Under the pieces are notes generated by a model. That model did not search any database. It was not told the origin of the DNA and worked only from the letters and a program-made list of their open reading frames with translations. Positions 8,022 through 15,364 of a DNA stretch of 19,737 nucleotides are shown here, one piece after another. A program made the position numbers and the translations under genes. Location: the NCBI GenBank assembly GCA_046155615.1, contig JBJXFP010000033.1:1-19737 (forward strand), in the 5' to 3' direction. This DNA comes from JANNVZ01 sp046155615. GTDB taxonomy: Bacteria > Bacteroidota > Bacteroidia > Flavobacteriales_D > Sanyastnellaceae. Every line of letters begins with the position of its first letter. Positions within the stretch are counted from its first letter, which is position 1.

Positions 8022-8507
8022 TTGTTCCCAAAACCACATTCCACCAGCAAGTTGATTGCAGCCATATTGCTCTGTCAGGCAGCAAGTCTTGCAAGTGGCT
8101 ACTTAGCCGGTGCTAGTGCAGATGGTTGGTTTGAACAACTAAACAAACCCATCTGGAATCCACCGTTCTACTTATTCGCTCCTGTCTGGACTTTGCTTTA
8201 TCTTCTGATGGGTTTTTCACTTTGGTTGGTGTGGATAAGCAATGCTGCAAGTGAATTGCGAAGGCGAGCCATCTTTCTTTTTGCATCACAACTCCTGCTC
8301 AACTTTTTGTGGTCCATCATTTTTTTCAGGTGGCATTCGCCTGCGTGGGCACTCATCGATATTGTGTTACTAATAGTCCTCGTTACAGTTACCATATTCC
8401 TCTTCGCTCGTATTTCAAAACCCGCAGCTAGGTTGCTGGTGCCTTACATAGCATGGGTATGCTTCGCAGCCTTGCTCAACTATTCCATCTGGAGTTTGAA
8501 TAGTTGA
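8022..8507 (+). CDS. tspO: TspO/MBR family membrane protein
   Basis: A 161-residue protein with five hydrophobic helices. Diagnostic TspO/MBR motifs are visible: WFEQLNKPIWNPPFYLFAPVW and LLYLLMGFSLWLVW in helices 1-2, SQLLLNFLWSIIFF in helix 3, and AWVCFAALLNYSIWSLNS at the C terminus. TspO binds tetrapyrroles (porphyrin, heme) and is linked to oxidative and light stress in bacteria; the Bacteroidota members are mostly untested. No ATG is available: the best start is TTG at 8022, 11 bp after the FMN reductase stop, which gives the usual family length. A second in-frame TTG at 8052 would remove residues before the first helix. Confidence 0.9.
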   Translation: MFPKPHSTSKLIAAILLCQAASLASGYLAGASADGWFEQLNKPIWNPPFYLFAPVWTLLYLLMGFSLWLVWISNAASELRRRAIFLFASQLLLNFLWSIIFFRWHSPAWALIDIVLLIVLVTVTIFLFARISKPAARLLVPYIAWVCFAALLNYSIWSLNS

Positions 8508-8543
8508 CATTTTCAATCCACCAACACTCCAATAACAAACAGT

Positions 8544-9587
8544 ATGATAGAAGTAAAAAAGGAAGGAATCATTTTGAAAAAAACCGAGCTTGGTTTTGAA
8601 AATGAAGGGGTATTGAACCCTGCCGCTATTGTGGTAGATGATAAGATACATCTCTTCTACAGAGCAGTCAGCAAGGGCAATTACTCTACCGTAGGCTATT
8701 GCAAAATGAGTAGCCCTTTGACGGTGGAAGAACGGCACGAATCGCCTTTGATATTTCCTCAGCATGAGTATGAAACGCAGGGTGTGGAAGATCCGCGCAT
8801 TACAAAAATTGATGATGTGTACTACCTCACCTACACTGCTTTTGATGGCATGAACGCACTGGGTGCTTTGGCCACGTCCGAAGATTTAGTGCACTTCACC
8901 AAAAGGGGATTGATAGTGCCGCAAATAACCTATGAGGAATTTAGTCGGCTGGCTGGTTCCAAGGAAATAATCAATGAGAAATACCTGCGCTACAATAAAC
9001 ATTTTCATACCAAAAAGAATCTTGACAAGAAGCTATTCGTGTGGGACAAGAATGTGATCTTCTTTCCGAGAAGAATTGATAACAAGCTGCATTTCATTCA
9101 TCGCATCAGACCCGATATTCAGATAGTTGCCATCAACAATATTGAAGAGTTGACAACAGAACATTGGCAGAGTTATTTCCTGAATTTGAGCGAGCACATT
9201 GTGCTTGCACCCAAACACAAACACGAAGTAAGTTATATAGGCGGTGGCTGTCCGCCTATTGAGACTGCAAAGGGTTGGCTCCTAATCTACCATGGCGTGT
9301 CCGACACCGTAACCGGATATGTGTATGCTGCATGTGCGGCATTGCTCGACCTAAATAACCCACAAAAAGAAATAGCACGTTTGCCTTATCCGCTTTTTAA
9401 GCCAGAGCATGACTGGGAACTAAAAGGAGAGGTCAACAACGTATGCTTTCCCACAGGCACCGCCCTGTTTGGTGATACACTTTATATATACTACGGTGCA
9501 GCCGATGAACGCATTGCATGCGCTTCGGTCAGCCTTTCCAGTTTAGTAGATGAATTGCTTCAATATGCTTCGCCAAATGGAAAATGA
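8544..9587 (+). CDS. GH130-like glycosidase/phosphorylase
   Basis: A 347-residue five-bladed beta-propeller of the GH130 type. Blade motifs include LNPAAIVVDDKIHLFYRAV, GVEDPRITKIDDVYYLTYTAFD (the EDPR segment carries the conserved acidic residue), GGGCPPIETAKGWLLIYHGV, and NVCFPTGTALFGDTLYIYYGAADERIACAS near the end. GH130 enzymes phosphorolyse or hydrolyse beta-mannosides (for example beta-1,4- or beta-1,2-mannosyl links). The substrate is not determined by the sequence. The downstream GT4 gene overlaps its end, so the two are translationally coupled and probably act on the same glycan. Start ATG at 8544 is 36 bp after the tspO stop. Confidence 0.88.
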   Translation: MIEVKKEGIILKKTELGFENEGVLNPAAIVVDDKIHLFYRAVSKGNYSTVGYCKMSSPLTVEERHESPLIFPQHEYETQGVEDPRITKIDDVYYLTYTAFDGMNALGALATSEDLVHFTKRGLIVPQITYEEFSRLAGSKEIINEKYLRYNKHFHTKKNLDKKLFVWDKNVIFFPRRIDNKLHFIHRIRPDIQIVAINNIEELTTEHWQSYFLNLSEHIVLAPKHKHEVSYIGGGCPPIETAKGWLLIYHGVSDTVTGYVYAACAALLDLNNPQKEIARLPYPLFKPEHDWELKGEVNNVCFPTGTALFGDTLYIYYGAADERIACASVSLSSLVDELLQYASPNGK

Positions 9588-11895
9588 AAATGACCAATCC
9601 ATATTAAGCACTCTCGCATCCAATTCGTTTCATGATGATGCGCTATACAATCAAAAGGCTGAGATTTTACTCATCTCTTCTTATCCTTCTCGCGTGTGTG
9701 GCATTGCCACCTACTCTCAGGATTTGCTGAATGCGCTAAGCAACAAATTCAGTAAGTCTTTCACCGTGAAAGTATGTGCACTGGAAACAGGCGACAACCA
9801 TGAGAAATATGGAGATGAAGTGAAATACGTTTTGAATACCGCTGACGAAGCAGCGTACACCACCACGGCCCAACTCATCAACATGGATAGAAAGATTGAG
9901 ATTGTACTCATCCAACATGAATTCGGGCTTTTTGATAAAATGGAATATCAATTCCAGCAGTTCATTGACCTGCTGAGCAAGCATGTCATCGTTGCTTTTC
10001 ATACAGTGCTGCCTCATCCGCACCAGAAGCTAAAAGCACAAGTGCAAAGCATTGCCAATGCCTCAGATTACATTGTGGTGATGACCAACTACTCCTCAAG
10101 TGTGCTGAAAGAACAGTACAATGTTCCCGGTGAAAAGATTGTGGTAATACCTCATGGCACTCACCTAGTGCCTCATACTGACAAAGCATTGCTCAAAGAG
10201 AAATACCACTTTGAAGGAAGAAGAGTTTTGTCCACGTTTGGCTTACTAAGCTCAGGAAAAAGTATTGAGACCACCATTGATGCCTTACCCGCTATAGTAA
10301 AATCAAATCAGGATGTACTGTTTCTGATCATCGGAAAAACGCATCCCACAGTGGTAGTAAACGAAGGACAACGCTACCGCGAAATGCTTGAAATGAAAGT
10401 AGAAGCACTTGGGTTGAAGAACCATGTCTTGTTCATCAATCGCTTTCTTCCGGTGGATGAATTACTCGAGCATTTGCAATTGACCGACATCTATTTGTTC
10501 ACCTCCAAAGACCCCAATCAGGCTGTAAGCGGCACATTCTCTTATGCCATTAGCTGCGGGTGCCCGGTGGTGTCCACACCTATACCCCATGCGCGGGAAG
10601 TACTGCAAGGCGATGCTGGCATCATCATCGACTTTGAAAATTCTGAGCAACTGAGCAGTGCTGTCATCAACTTGTTGGACAATGAAGAACTGCGAACCAA
10701 CATCAGCATGAACGGACTGCATCGGATGGCCTCCACGGCATGGGAAAACTCAGCCATTCAACATGCAGTTCTTTTTGCCAATACATCACAGGCGCTTAGC
10801 TCCATTCAATTTGATTGGCCATCCATCCATCTGGAACATGTGAAATCCATGACCACCGATTTTGGGATGATTCAATTTTCCATCATCAACAAGCCCGATA
10901 TCGAATCAGGCTATACACTGGACGATAATGCGCGTGCACTAATAGCCATGTGCATGCACTATGAACTGACAAGCAGCTATGAAGCCCTGCGACTCATTCA
11001 AGTCTATGTGCAGTTCATCAAACATTGCTTGCAACCCAAAGGCTACTTTCTCAACTATGTGGACAGCGCCAAAACATTCACCGACCAGAACAACAATGCT
11101 AATCTGGCCGATGCCAATGGCAGAGCTATTTGGGCATTGGGCTTTCTGCTTTCGAAACGCGATCAGCTACCTGAAGAGCTCATTGCAGAGGCGCAAAAAC
11201 TCTTGCTGTCTGCATTGCCCGGCCTGCGCACACTGCACTCCACACGCGCCATGGCTTTTGCCATCAAAGGACTTTACTACTTCCACACCATGTACCCTTC
11301 GGTGGAGAATGAATCCATTATTGTGGCCTTGGCTGATAGACTGGTGCAGATGTACAGGCACGAGTCTGAAAGAGATTGGAGGTGGTATGAGAGTTACCTC
11401 ACCTATGGCAACAGCATATTGCCTGAAGCGATGCTTTGCGCATGGCAGGCAACGGGCAATATTATTTACAAAGACATTGCAAAAACATCCTTTGACTTTC
11501 TGCTACAGCTCACCTTCGATGAAGGAAGAATGAAATTGATATCCAACAAAAGCTGGCTGCGCAAAGGGCACAAAGCTGCCCAACATGGCGAACAGCCAAT
11601 AGACGTGGCCTATACCATTCTTGCATTGAGTCGATTCAATGATGTTTTTGAAGAGGCAGATTATCCCCTCAAAATGAACATTGCTTTCAATTGGTTCCTG
11701 GGTAACAATCACCTGAATCAAATCATATACAACCCTTGCACAGGCGGCTGCTATGATGGGCTGGAGGAGCACAACGTGAACCTGAACCAGGGAGCTGAGT
11801 CCACCTTGAGCTACCTCATATCGAGATTAGCCATGGAACTGTTGTTCTCACCTACCGCCTTGTCCTCCTCTGCTGTGCTTCACATAGTGCATTGA
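9577..11895 (+). CDS. GT4 glycosyltransferase fused to a C-terminal helical-toroid domain
   Basis: A protein of about 772 residues. The first ~400 residues are a GT-B fold family 4 transferase: ILLISSYPSRVCGIATYSQDL opens it, followed by VLIQHEFGLF, VAFHTVLPHPHQK and the donor-site region LQLTDIYLFTSKDPNQAVSGTFSYAISCGCPVVSTPIPHAREVL. The last ~340 residues are all-helical with motifs YTLDDNARALIAMCMHYE, NGRAIWALGFLL, RDWRWYESYLTYGNSILPEA and NQGAESTLSYLISRLA, resembling the (alpha/alpha) toroid of GH-type enzymes. The fusion next to a GH130 gene points to a mannoside synthesis/remodelling module. Start: ATG at 9577 (overlap 11 bp) is chosen; ATG at 9550 and 9565 are alternatives. A copy of the gene's internal frame gives only shadow ORFs. 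Confidence 0.85.
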   Translation: MENENDQSILSTLASNSFHDDALYNQKAEILLISSYPSRVCGIATYSQDLLNALSNKFSKSFTVKVCALETGDNHEKYGDEVKYVLNTADEAAYTTTAQLINMDRKIEIVLIQHEFGLFDKMEYQFQQFIDLLSKHVIVAFHTVLPHPHQKLKAQVQSIANASDYIVVMTNYSSSVLKEQYNVPGEKIVVIPHGTHLVPHTDKALLKEKYHFEGRRVLSTFGLLSSGKSIETTIDALPAIVKSNQDVLFLIIGKTHPTVVVNEGQRYREMLEMKVEALGLKNHVLFINRFLPVDELLEHLQLTDIYLFTSKDPNQAVSGTFSYAISCGCPVVSTPIPHAREVLQGDAGIIIDFENSEQLSSAVINLLDNEELRTNISMNGLHRMASTAWENSAIQHAVLFANTSQALSSIQFDWPSIHLEHVKSMTTDFGMIQFSIINKPDIESGYTLDDNARALIAMCMHYELTSSYEALRLIQVYVQFIKHCLQPKGYFLNYVDSAKTFTDQNNNANLADANGRAIWALGFLLSKRDQLPEELIAEAQKLLLSALPGLRTLHSTRAMAFAIKGLYYFHTMYPSVENESIIVALADRLVQMYRHESERDWRWYESYLTYGNSILPEAMLCAWQATGNIIYKDIAKTSFDFLLQLTFDEGRMKLISNKSWLRKGHKAAQHGEQPIDVAYTILALSRFNDVFEEADYPLKMNIAFNWFLGNNHLNQIIYNPCTGGCYDGLEEHNVNLNQGAESTLSYLISRLAMELLFSPTALSSSAVLHIVH

Positions 11896-11907
11896 AAGTG
11901 TAAATCA

Positions 11908-11933
11908 TGTAAGATATGCTCATTGATATGTAA
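11908..11933 (+). promoter_or_regulatory. TGTAA-N16-TGTAA motif, site 4 (no gene directly downstream)
   Basis: TGTAAG at 11908 and TGTAAA at 11929, spaced 21 bp, starting 13 bp after the GT4 stop. A third TGTAA lies 9 bp upstream at 11899. No start codon with a plausible coding frame follows before the terminator at 12050, so this copy may drive a non-coding RNA. Confidence 0.6.
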
Positions 11934-11939
11934 ATCTGA

Positions 11940-12083
11940 TTGCGGCAATAATCTTCAGTATTGCAGTGTAATATTTCAACTACAGAAAAAAAATATTTCA
12001 GAGTCGTTTCTGAAACAAGGTGGTTTAAGGTTTTAGAGTGGTTTAGGTCGAGGCGTGGGCAAAGGCTCGCGCCTCATTTTTAT
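11940..12083 (+). ncRNA. Candidate small structured RNA (untested)
   Basis: This gene-free stretch between the GT4 gene and the stress cluster contains three stem-loops in a row: GCAATA/TATTGC (11945-11964), TTTCAGA/TCTGAAA (11996-12015) and the terminator hairpin at 12050-12075 with its T tract. The repeated TGGTTTA/TTTAGG words between 12020 and 12050 are unusual. A promoter-like TGTAA motif ends at 11933, so a transcript of about 140 nt is plausible. No protein-coding frame is supported. It could instead be only the 3' untranslated end of the GT4 transcript. The start is a guess placed a few bases after the motif. Confidence 0.4.
12050..12082 (+). terminator. Strong rho-independent terminator before the stress cluster
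   Basis: GAGGCGTGGGC (12050-12060) pairs with GCTCGCGCCTC (12065-12075) over 11 bp, two of them G-U, around an AAAG loop, followed by ATTTTTA. It ends either the GT4 transcript or the candidate small RNA. Confidence 0.88.
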
Positions 12084-12102
12084 ATGAGCCAACAGTGAAT
12101 GA

Positions 12103-12128
12103 TGTAACACATACCACGTAATGTGTAA
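12103..12128 (+). promoter_or_regulatory. TGTAAC-N15-TGTAA motif, site 5 (before the DUF4142 gene)
   Basis: GAATGATGTAAC with TGTAAC at 12103 and ATGTGTAAT with TGTAA at 12124, spaced 21 bp, 92 bp before the ATG at 12221. It lies just after the terminator and is the only promoter-like signal seen for the five-gene run 12221-14543. Confidence 0.7.
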
Positions 12129-12220
12129 TAGTGATGCGACCCAGGCAGGAAACCTTTGCAAAGCGTACATCAGCTCAAAATACTCGGTGATAAGCGGAGT
12201 TGCTTCCATCAACAAGCATT

Positions 12221-12826
12221 ATGAAAACAAAACAAATTCTACATCTGTCACTGCTGTGTATGGCATTGATTGCTGCTCTGTCAGCCGGTTTTATGTCGTG
12301 CACCGATACAGCCTCTCCTGACGACACAAAACAAATGGCTGAAAACAGTAATGACGCGAAGCTCAACAATGAACGCAAGGAGAAAGATGCACAGTTCTTA
12401 GTAGATGCCACTGAGCTGAATTTGCAAGAGATAAAACTTGGACAACTCGCGCAGCAATACAGCACCAACAAAGAAGTGCAACACCTGGGAGAAATGATGG
12501 AAGATGCGCACACCATTTTTCTCATTGAGATAACTGAGCTGGCGCGCACAAAGAAGGTGACAGTACCCACCGCGCTTACTGATAATGGGCAGAAAGCCTA
12601 TGACCTATTGAGCAAAAAATCAGGAATAAATTTCGACAGAGGCTATTGCAATGGTGCAGTGATGCATCACGAGGAGGCCATCAAAAAGTTTGAAACAACT
12701 GCCAAAGAATCTACAGACGAACAGCTACAGACATGGACAGTGAACACGCTGCGCAACCTGCGCATGCGCCTGGACCATGCTAAAACATGCAAGAACAACT
12801 GCGACCAAATGGACCCCAAAAAATGA
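12221..12826 (+). CDS. DUF4142 family lipoprotein (ferritin-like fold)
   Basis: A 201-residue protein with a lipoprotein signal (KTKQILHLSLLCMALIAALSAGFMSC). The mature part is a four-helix, ferritin-like DUF4142 domain: KEKDAQFLVDATELNLQEIK, LGQLAQQYSTNKEVQHLGEMMEDAH, a central AYDLLSKKSGINFDRGYCNGAVMHHEEAIKKF and LRMRLDHAKTC. The His residues in DAH, MHHEE and LDHA are at the positions where the family is thought to bind metal. Members are often induced by stress in the envelope, but no enzyme activity is established. Start ATG at 12221 begins the signal peptide; the TTG at 12200 is rejected. Its stop overlaps the next start as ATGA, so the next gene is translationally coupled. Confidence 0.88.
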   Translation: MKTKQILHLSLLCMALIAALSAGFMSCTDTASPDDTKQMAENSNDAKLNNERKEKDAQFLVDATELNLQEIKLGQLAQQYSTNKEVQHLGEMMEDAHTIFLIEITELARTKKVTVPTALTDNGQKAYDLLSKKSGINFDRGYCNGAVMHHEEAIKKFETTAKESTDEQLQTWTVNTLRNLRMRLDHAKTCKNNCDQMDPKK

Positions 12827-13482
12827 AGAATAAAATAATGAAAAACAACAACAACATGCCCATAGCAAGCAATGGAAAAATAAGGCCGGAAAACATGCTG
12901 CCCAGAACACTCTCCGCATCAGCAGGTGGTTTGAGAAAACTGTTTTTAGCCGAACTCAAAGACATCTATTGGGCAGAGAAGGCACTCACCAAAGCCTTGC
13001 CTAAAATGATAAAGAAGGCCACATCAGCGGAGCTTTCTGATGCACTAAGCGAGCACCTGGAATCAACCAAGGAACACGTGAACCGATTGCAGGAAGTTTT
13101 TCTATGCATCAATGAAAGGGCTATCGTGAAGAAGTGCTATGCCATGGAAGGCCTCATACATGAGGCAAGTGAGATAATGGAAGAAACCGAAGAAGGATGG
13201 GTGCGCGATGCGGGCATTATATCGGCATCGCAAAAAATAGAGCACTACGAAATAGCTACTTACGGAACACTGCGCGCATTTGCACATGCACTGGGCGAAA
13301 CAGAAGCTGCCAACCTGCTGCAACTGAACTTAGTTGATGAACAAGAGGTGAATATCCAATTGACAGAGATAGCAGAATCATACATCAATGCAGAGGCTGC
13401 GGGCGATGATGAGGATCCAGAACAAGAAGAGGTGCCGATAGCAAAAACAACGAAATCAAAAACAAACAAAAACAATAAATAA
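12823..13482 (+). CDS. DUF892 / YciF-like ferritin-like stress protein
   Basis: A 219-residue protein. After an Asn/Lys-rich N terminus of ~30 residues comes the DUF892 (YciE/YciF) domain: LRKLFLAELKDIYWAEKALTKALPKM, SEHLESTKEHVNRLQEVF, GLIHEASEIMEE, then IISASQKIEHYEIATYGTLRAFAHALGE and LVDEQEVNIQLTEIAESY. The Glu/His residues in these helices match the di-iron positions of this ferritin-like family. YciF in E. coli is a stress-induced structural relative. The C-terminal tail is Glu/Lys-rich and low in complexity. Start ATG at 12823 overlaps the stop of the DUF4142 gene in ATGA; a second in-frame ATG at 12838 is possible. Six-residue differences do not affect the domain. Confidence 0.88.
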   Translation: MKNKIMKNNNNMPIASNGKIRPENMLPRTLSASAGGLRKLFLAELKDIYWAEKALTKALPKMIKKATSAELSDALSEHLESTKEHVNRLQEVFLCINERAIVKKCYAMEGLIHEASEIMEETEEGWVRDAGIISASQKIEHYEIATYGTLRAFAHALGETEAANLLQLNLVDEQEVNIQLTEIAESYINAEAAGDDEDPEQEEVPIAKTTKSKTNKNNK

Positions 13483-13492
13483 ATCAAACAAC

Positions 13493-13765
13493 ATGAGTAC
13501 AGGAAAAATCGTATTAGGCGTATTGACAGGAGTGGCCGTTGGTGCGGCACTCGGCATCCTATTCGCGCCCGACAAAGGTTCGGTGACACGCGGCAAAATT
13601 GCTAAGAAGGGCAAAGACCTTACAGGTGATATGAGCGACAAATTCAACGAGTTTGTGGAGAGCATCACCCAGCAATTTGAAAAGGTGAAAGAGGAAGCCA
13701 CCACCATGGCCGATAAGGGCAAGGCAAAAGCAGAAGACTTTGCACAGAACGCAACACGCAATTAG
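13493..13765 (+). CDS. YtxH-family membrane-anchored stress protein
   Basis: A 90-residue protein with one Gly/Ala-rich hydrophobic helix (IVLGVLTGVAVGAALGILFAPDKG) followed by a long charged helix rich in Lys, Glu and Ala (KGKDLTGDMSDKFNEFVESI..., ending KAEDFAQNATRN). This is the standard YtxH (general stress) layout, also similar to the E. coli YqjD/ElaB type. It is 10 bp after the DUF892 stop and 32 bp before the next start, hence in one operon. Function at the molecular level is unknown; relatives tether ribosomes or other complexes to the membrane. Confidence 0.9.
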   Translation: MSTGKIVLGVLTGVAVGAALGILFAPDKGSVTRGKIAKKGKDLTGDMSDKFNEFVESITQQFEKVKEEATTMADKGKAKAEDFAQNATRN

Positions 13766-13797
13766 TGCATCCTCCTTCTATCAACAACACAAGCAAC

Positions 13798-14139
13798 ATG
13801 GAATCAGAAAACAGTCCGATAACGGAGCTTTTTGAAAGAACAGAAGCTTACACCAAAACAAGTTATCAATTAACCAAGCTGAAAGCGGTGGAGGTGGCCA
13901 CTACGGTGGTCTCCACACTGCTTGCTAAAGCAATTGTGGCACTGGTGGTGATGCTGATGTTGATGGTGTTGAGCATTGGTATTGCATTCTGGCTAGGCGA
14001 GTGCATTGGCACAGTCTATTATGGCTTTTTTGCAGTAGCTGCAGCCTATGTCATCATGGGTGTAGTGCTCAATGCCTTTCTGCTGCGATGGATCAGAAAA
14101 CCCATCAGCGACTTGCTTATCAAACACATGCTGTCATGA
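13798..14139 (+). CDS. Holin-like (phage holin superfamily III / YqjE-like) membrane protein
   Basis: A 113-residue protein starting MESENSPITELFERTEAYTKTS, with an amphipathic N-terminal helix, two strong hydrophobic helices (AIVALVVMLMLMVLSIGIAFWLG and VYYGFFAVAAAYVIMGVVLNAFLL) and a basic C-terminal tail (RWIRKPISDLLIKHMLS). This is the layout of the holin superfamily III / DUF1469 (YqjE) proteins; despite the name, nothing here suggests phage lysis. It stands between a YtxH/YqjD-like gene and a YqjK-position gene, the same order as E. coli yqjD-yqjE-yqjK. ATG at 13798 is preferred to upstream 13765. The stop overlaps the next start in ATGA. Confidence 0.8.
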   Translation: MESENSPITELFERTEAYTKTSYQLTKLKAVEVATTVVSTLLAKAIVALVVMLMLMVLSIGIAFWLGECIGTVYYGFFAVAAAYVIMGVVLNAFLLRWIRKPISDLLIKHMLS

Positions 14140-14543
14140 ACGACTTACCTTCTGCCATCCACTCTGAAGCTGACTTGAGTGCAGCCATTGCCACCCTCAA
14201 AACACGGCAGAGCATGGAAAGAAAACTCGTGCAGGAATCCTTCGTGGTGGCTTACGAAAGCATACAACCGATCAACATCATCAAAGACACACTGAAGCGC
14301 GCTATGAGCAGCCCAGAAATAAACGGTGCCTTGCTGAACAAGTCGGTGGGCTTTGCAGCCGGCTATGTGTCTAAGAAATTGGTGGAAGGTGCCACTGCCA
14401 ATCCGCTGAGAAAGATGCTGGGCGCTGCGGTGATGATGGGCGTCTCCAATTTGATAAACAGAAATCCGCAGATGGTGGAGGCACTGCGAAAAGGATTCAC
14501 TCAATTCTTTACCAAACAAGCCGAAGCGGAAGAGCATGTGTGA
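14136..14543 (+). CDS. Hypothetical protein in the YqjK position
   Basis: A 135-residue protein starting MNDLPSAIHSEADLSAAIATLKTRQ. It has a long N-terminal helix, a region around VGFAAGYVSKKLVEG, a Gly/Ala-rich hydrophobic segment (KMLGAAVMMGVSNLI) and an amphipathic C terminus. I do not recognise a defined domain. Its coupling by ATGA to the YqjE-like gene and its place as the third member of the trio point to a partner of the membrane proteins before it. The site-6 TGTAA motif starts 5 bp after its stop. Confidence 0.7.
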   Translation: MNDLPSAIHSEADLSAAIATLKTRQSMERKLVQESFVVAYESIQPINIIKDTLKRAMSSPEINGALLNKSVGFAAGYVSKKLVEGATANPLRKMLGAAVMMGVSNLINRNPQMVEALRKGFTQFFTKQAEAEEHV

Positions 14544-14547
14544 ATAA

Positions 14548-14573
14548 TGTAACTCTTCCGTGTGGATGTGTAA
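14548..14573 (+). promoter_or_regulatory. TGTAAC-N15-TGTAAC motif, site 6 (before the first csbD-family gene)
   Basis: TGTAAC at 14548 and ATGTGTAAC with TGTAAC at 14569, spaced 21 bp, 77 bp before the ATG at 14650. Both halves match the consensus fully. Confidence 0.72.
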
Positions 14574-14609
14574 CGCCTCGCGCAATGGAACCACGGAGGT
14601 TTGACCTGC

Positions 14610-14627
14610 TGCGAAATTCCTTTCGCA
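14610..14627 (+). promoter_or_regulatory. Leader hairpin of the first csbD-family gene
   Basis: TGCGAAA-TTCC-TTTCGCA gives a perfect 7-bp stem, centred about 45 nt past the TGTAAC motif and followed by an A-rich spacer to the ATG. The csbD-family gene at 16535 has an 18-nt hairpin of different sequence in the same place. Confidence 0.5.
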
Positions 14628-14649
14628 CACATAATACAAACAACAAACT

Positions 14650-14838
14650 ATGATGAACACAACAGAACTACTGGGCCAGTGGAACCAGAAGAAAGGCAAA
14701 CTAAAACAAATGTTTGCGGAGCTTACAGACGATGACTTGCTATTTGCCGAAGGCGCTTTGGACGAGATGAAAGGCCGCCTGCAGATAAAACTTGGCAAAA
14801 CCAAAGACGAGCTGGACCTAATCTTCAGCACCCTCTGA
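14650..14838 (+). CDS. CsbD-family stress protein
   Basis: A 62-residue CsbD-family protein: after MMNTTEL comes the signature helix GQWNQKKGKLKQMFAELTDDDLLFAEGALDEMKGRLQIKLGKTKDELDLI. CsbD is a small soluble general-stress protein first known from the B. subtilis sigma-B regulon; its function is not known. This copy is the first gene of a two-gene unit with the coiled-coil lipoprotein, read from site 6. Two consecutive ATG codons are possible starts; 14650 is used. The paralogue at 16535 is divergent in the N-terminal third but shares DLxxxxGxxDxMxxxxQxKLGKTKxELD. Confidence 0.92.
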   Translation: MMNTTELLGQWNQKKGKLKQMFAELTDDDLLFAEGALDEMKGRLQIKLGKTKDELDLIFSTL

Positions 14839-14876
14839 CTGCCACCTTATTCACCCGCTTTAATACAAAACACAAA

Positions 14877-15344
14877 ATGAGAAAAACACAGATAATAAAA
14901 TCAGCGATTGCAGTACTGCTGGCAGTTGTGACCCTTGCCGGTTGCCAGAGCGCTGCTGACAAAGAAAAAGATGCACAGCAAAAAGTGAAGTCAGCACAGG
15001 ATGACCTGGCTGTGAAGCAAGCCAAAGCAGATGCCGAGCTAAAGGAAGCCCGCGAAAAGGACGAATGGTTGCTGCTGCAAAAAGATGCCGAGCTGCAGGT
15101 GAAGACCAACGAACTGGCCATCATGGAGCTAAAAGTAAAGATGAAGAAATCGGGCAAGACGATGGACACGGTTTACAGCAACCGAATAGACGGCCTGGAG
15201 GCGAGCAATGTGGAATTGCGCGACAGAATTAAAAACTACAAACGCGAACAAAGCGATTGGGAAGCCTTCAAGCGCGAGTGGCGCAATGACATGGATGCCC
15301 TCTCAAAAGACATTCGTAACCTTATGGTGGACAACACCAAATAA
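14877..15344 (+). CDS. Coiled-coil lipoprotein, stress-associated
   Basis: A 155-residue protein with a lipoprotein signal peptide (RKTQIIKSAIAVLLAVVTLAGC). The mature part is almost entirely one long charged helix of Lys, Glu, Ala and Asp (for example DKEKDAQQKVKSAQDDLAVK, AELKEAREKDEW, VELRDRIKNYKREQSDWEAFKREW), consistent with a coiled coil in the periplasm. Similar sll1863-type stress proteins occur near CsbD genes in Bacteroidota, but I assign that only tentatively. It is 38 bp after the CsbD stop with no terminator between, so cotranscribed, and is closed by the terminator at 15365. Confidence 0.75.
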   Translation: MRKTQIIKSAIAVLLAVVTLAGCQSAADKEKDAQQKVKSAQDDLAVKQAKADAELKEAREKDEWLLLQKDAELQVKTNELAIMELKVKMKKSGKTMDTVYSNRIDGLEASNVELRDRIKNYKREQSDWEAFKREWRNDMDALSKDIRNLMVDNTK

Positions 15345-15364
15345 TAATTTTGAAACGGATGAAG

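Noticed and set aside
10979..11533. Plus-strand frame of 184 codons inside the GT4 gene
   Set aside because: Out-of-frame shadow of the helical-toroid domain, which has clear conserved motifs in the main frame.
12154..12163. CTTTGCAAAG palindrome in the DUF4142 leader as the counterpart of the leader hairpins
   Set aside because: It has no loop and its centre is only about 30 nt past the motif, so it does not match the other three hairpins.
12121..12321. Plus-strand frame of 66 codons before DUF4142
   Set aside because: It begins inside the site-5 motif and overlaps the signal peptide of DUF4142 in another frame.
13798..14139. Prophage remnant suggested by the holin-like protein
   Set aside because: No other phage genes are present and the neighbours are stress proteins; the family name is historical.
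14145..14831. Minus-strand frame of 228 codons
   Set aside because: It is antisense to the well-supported third stress protein and csbD, crosses their intergenic promoter region, has Ser/His/Arg-rich composition and no domain.
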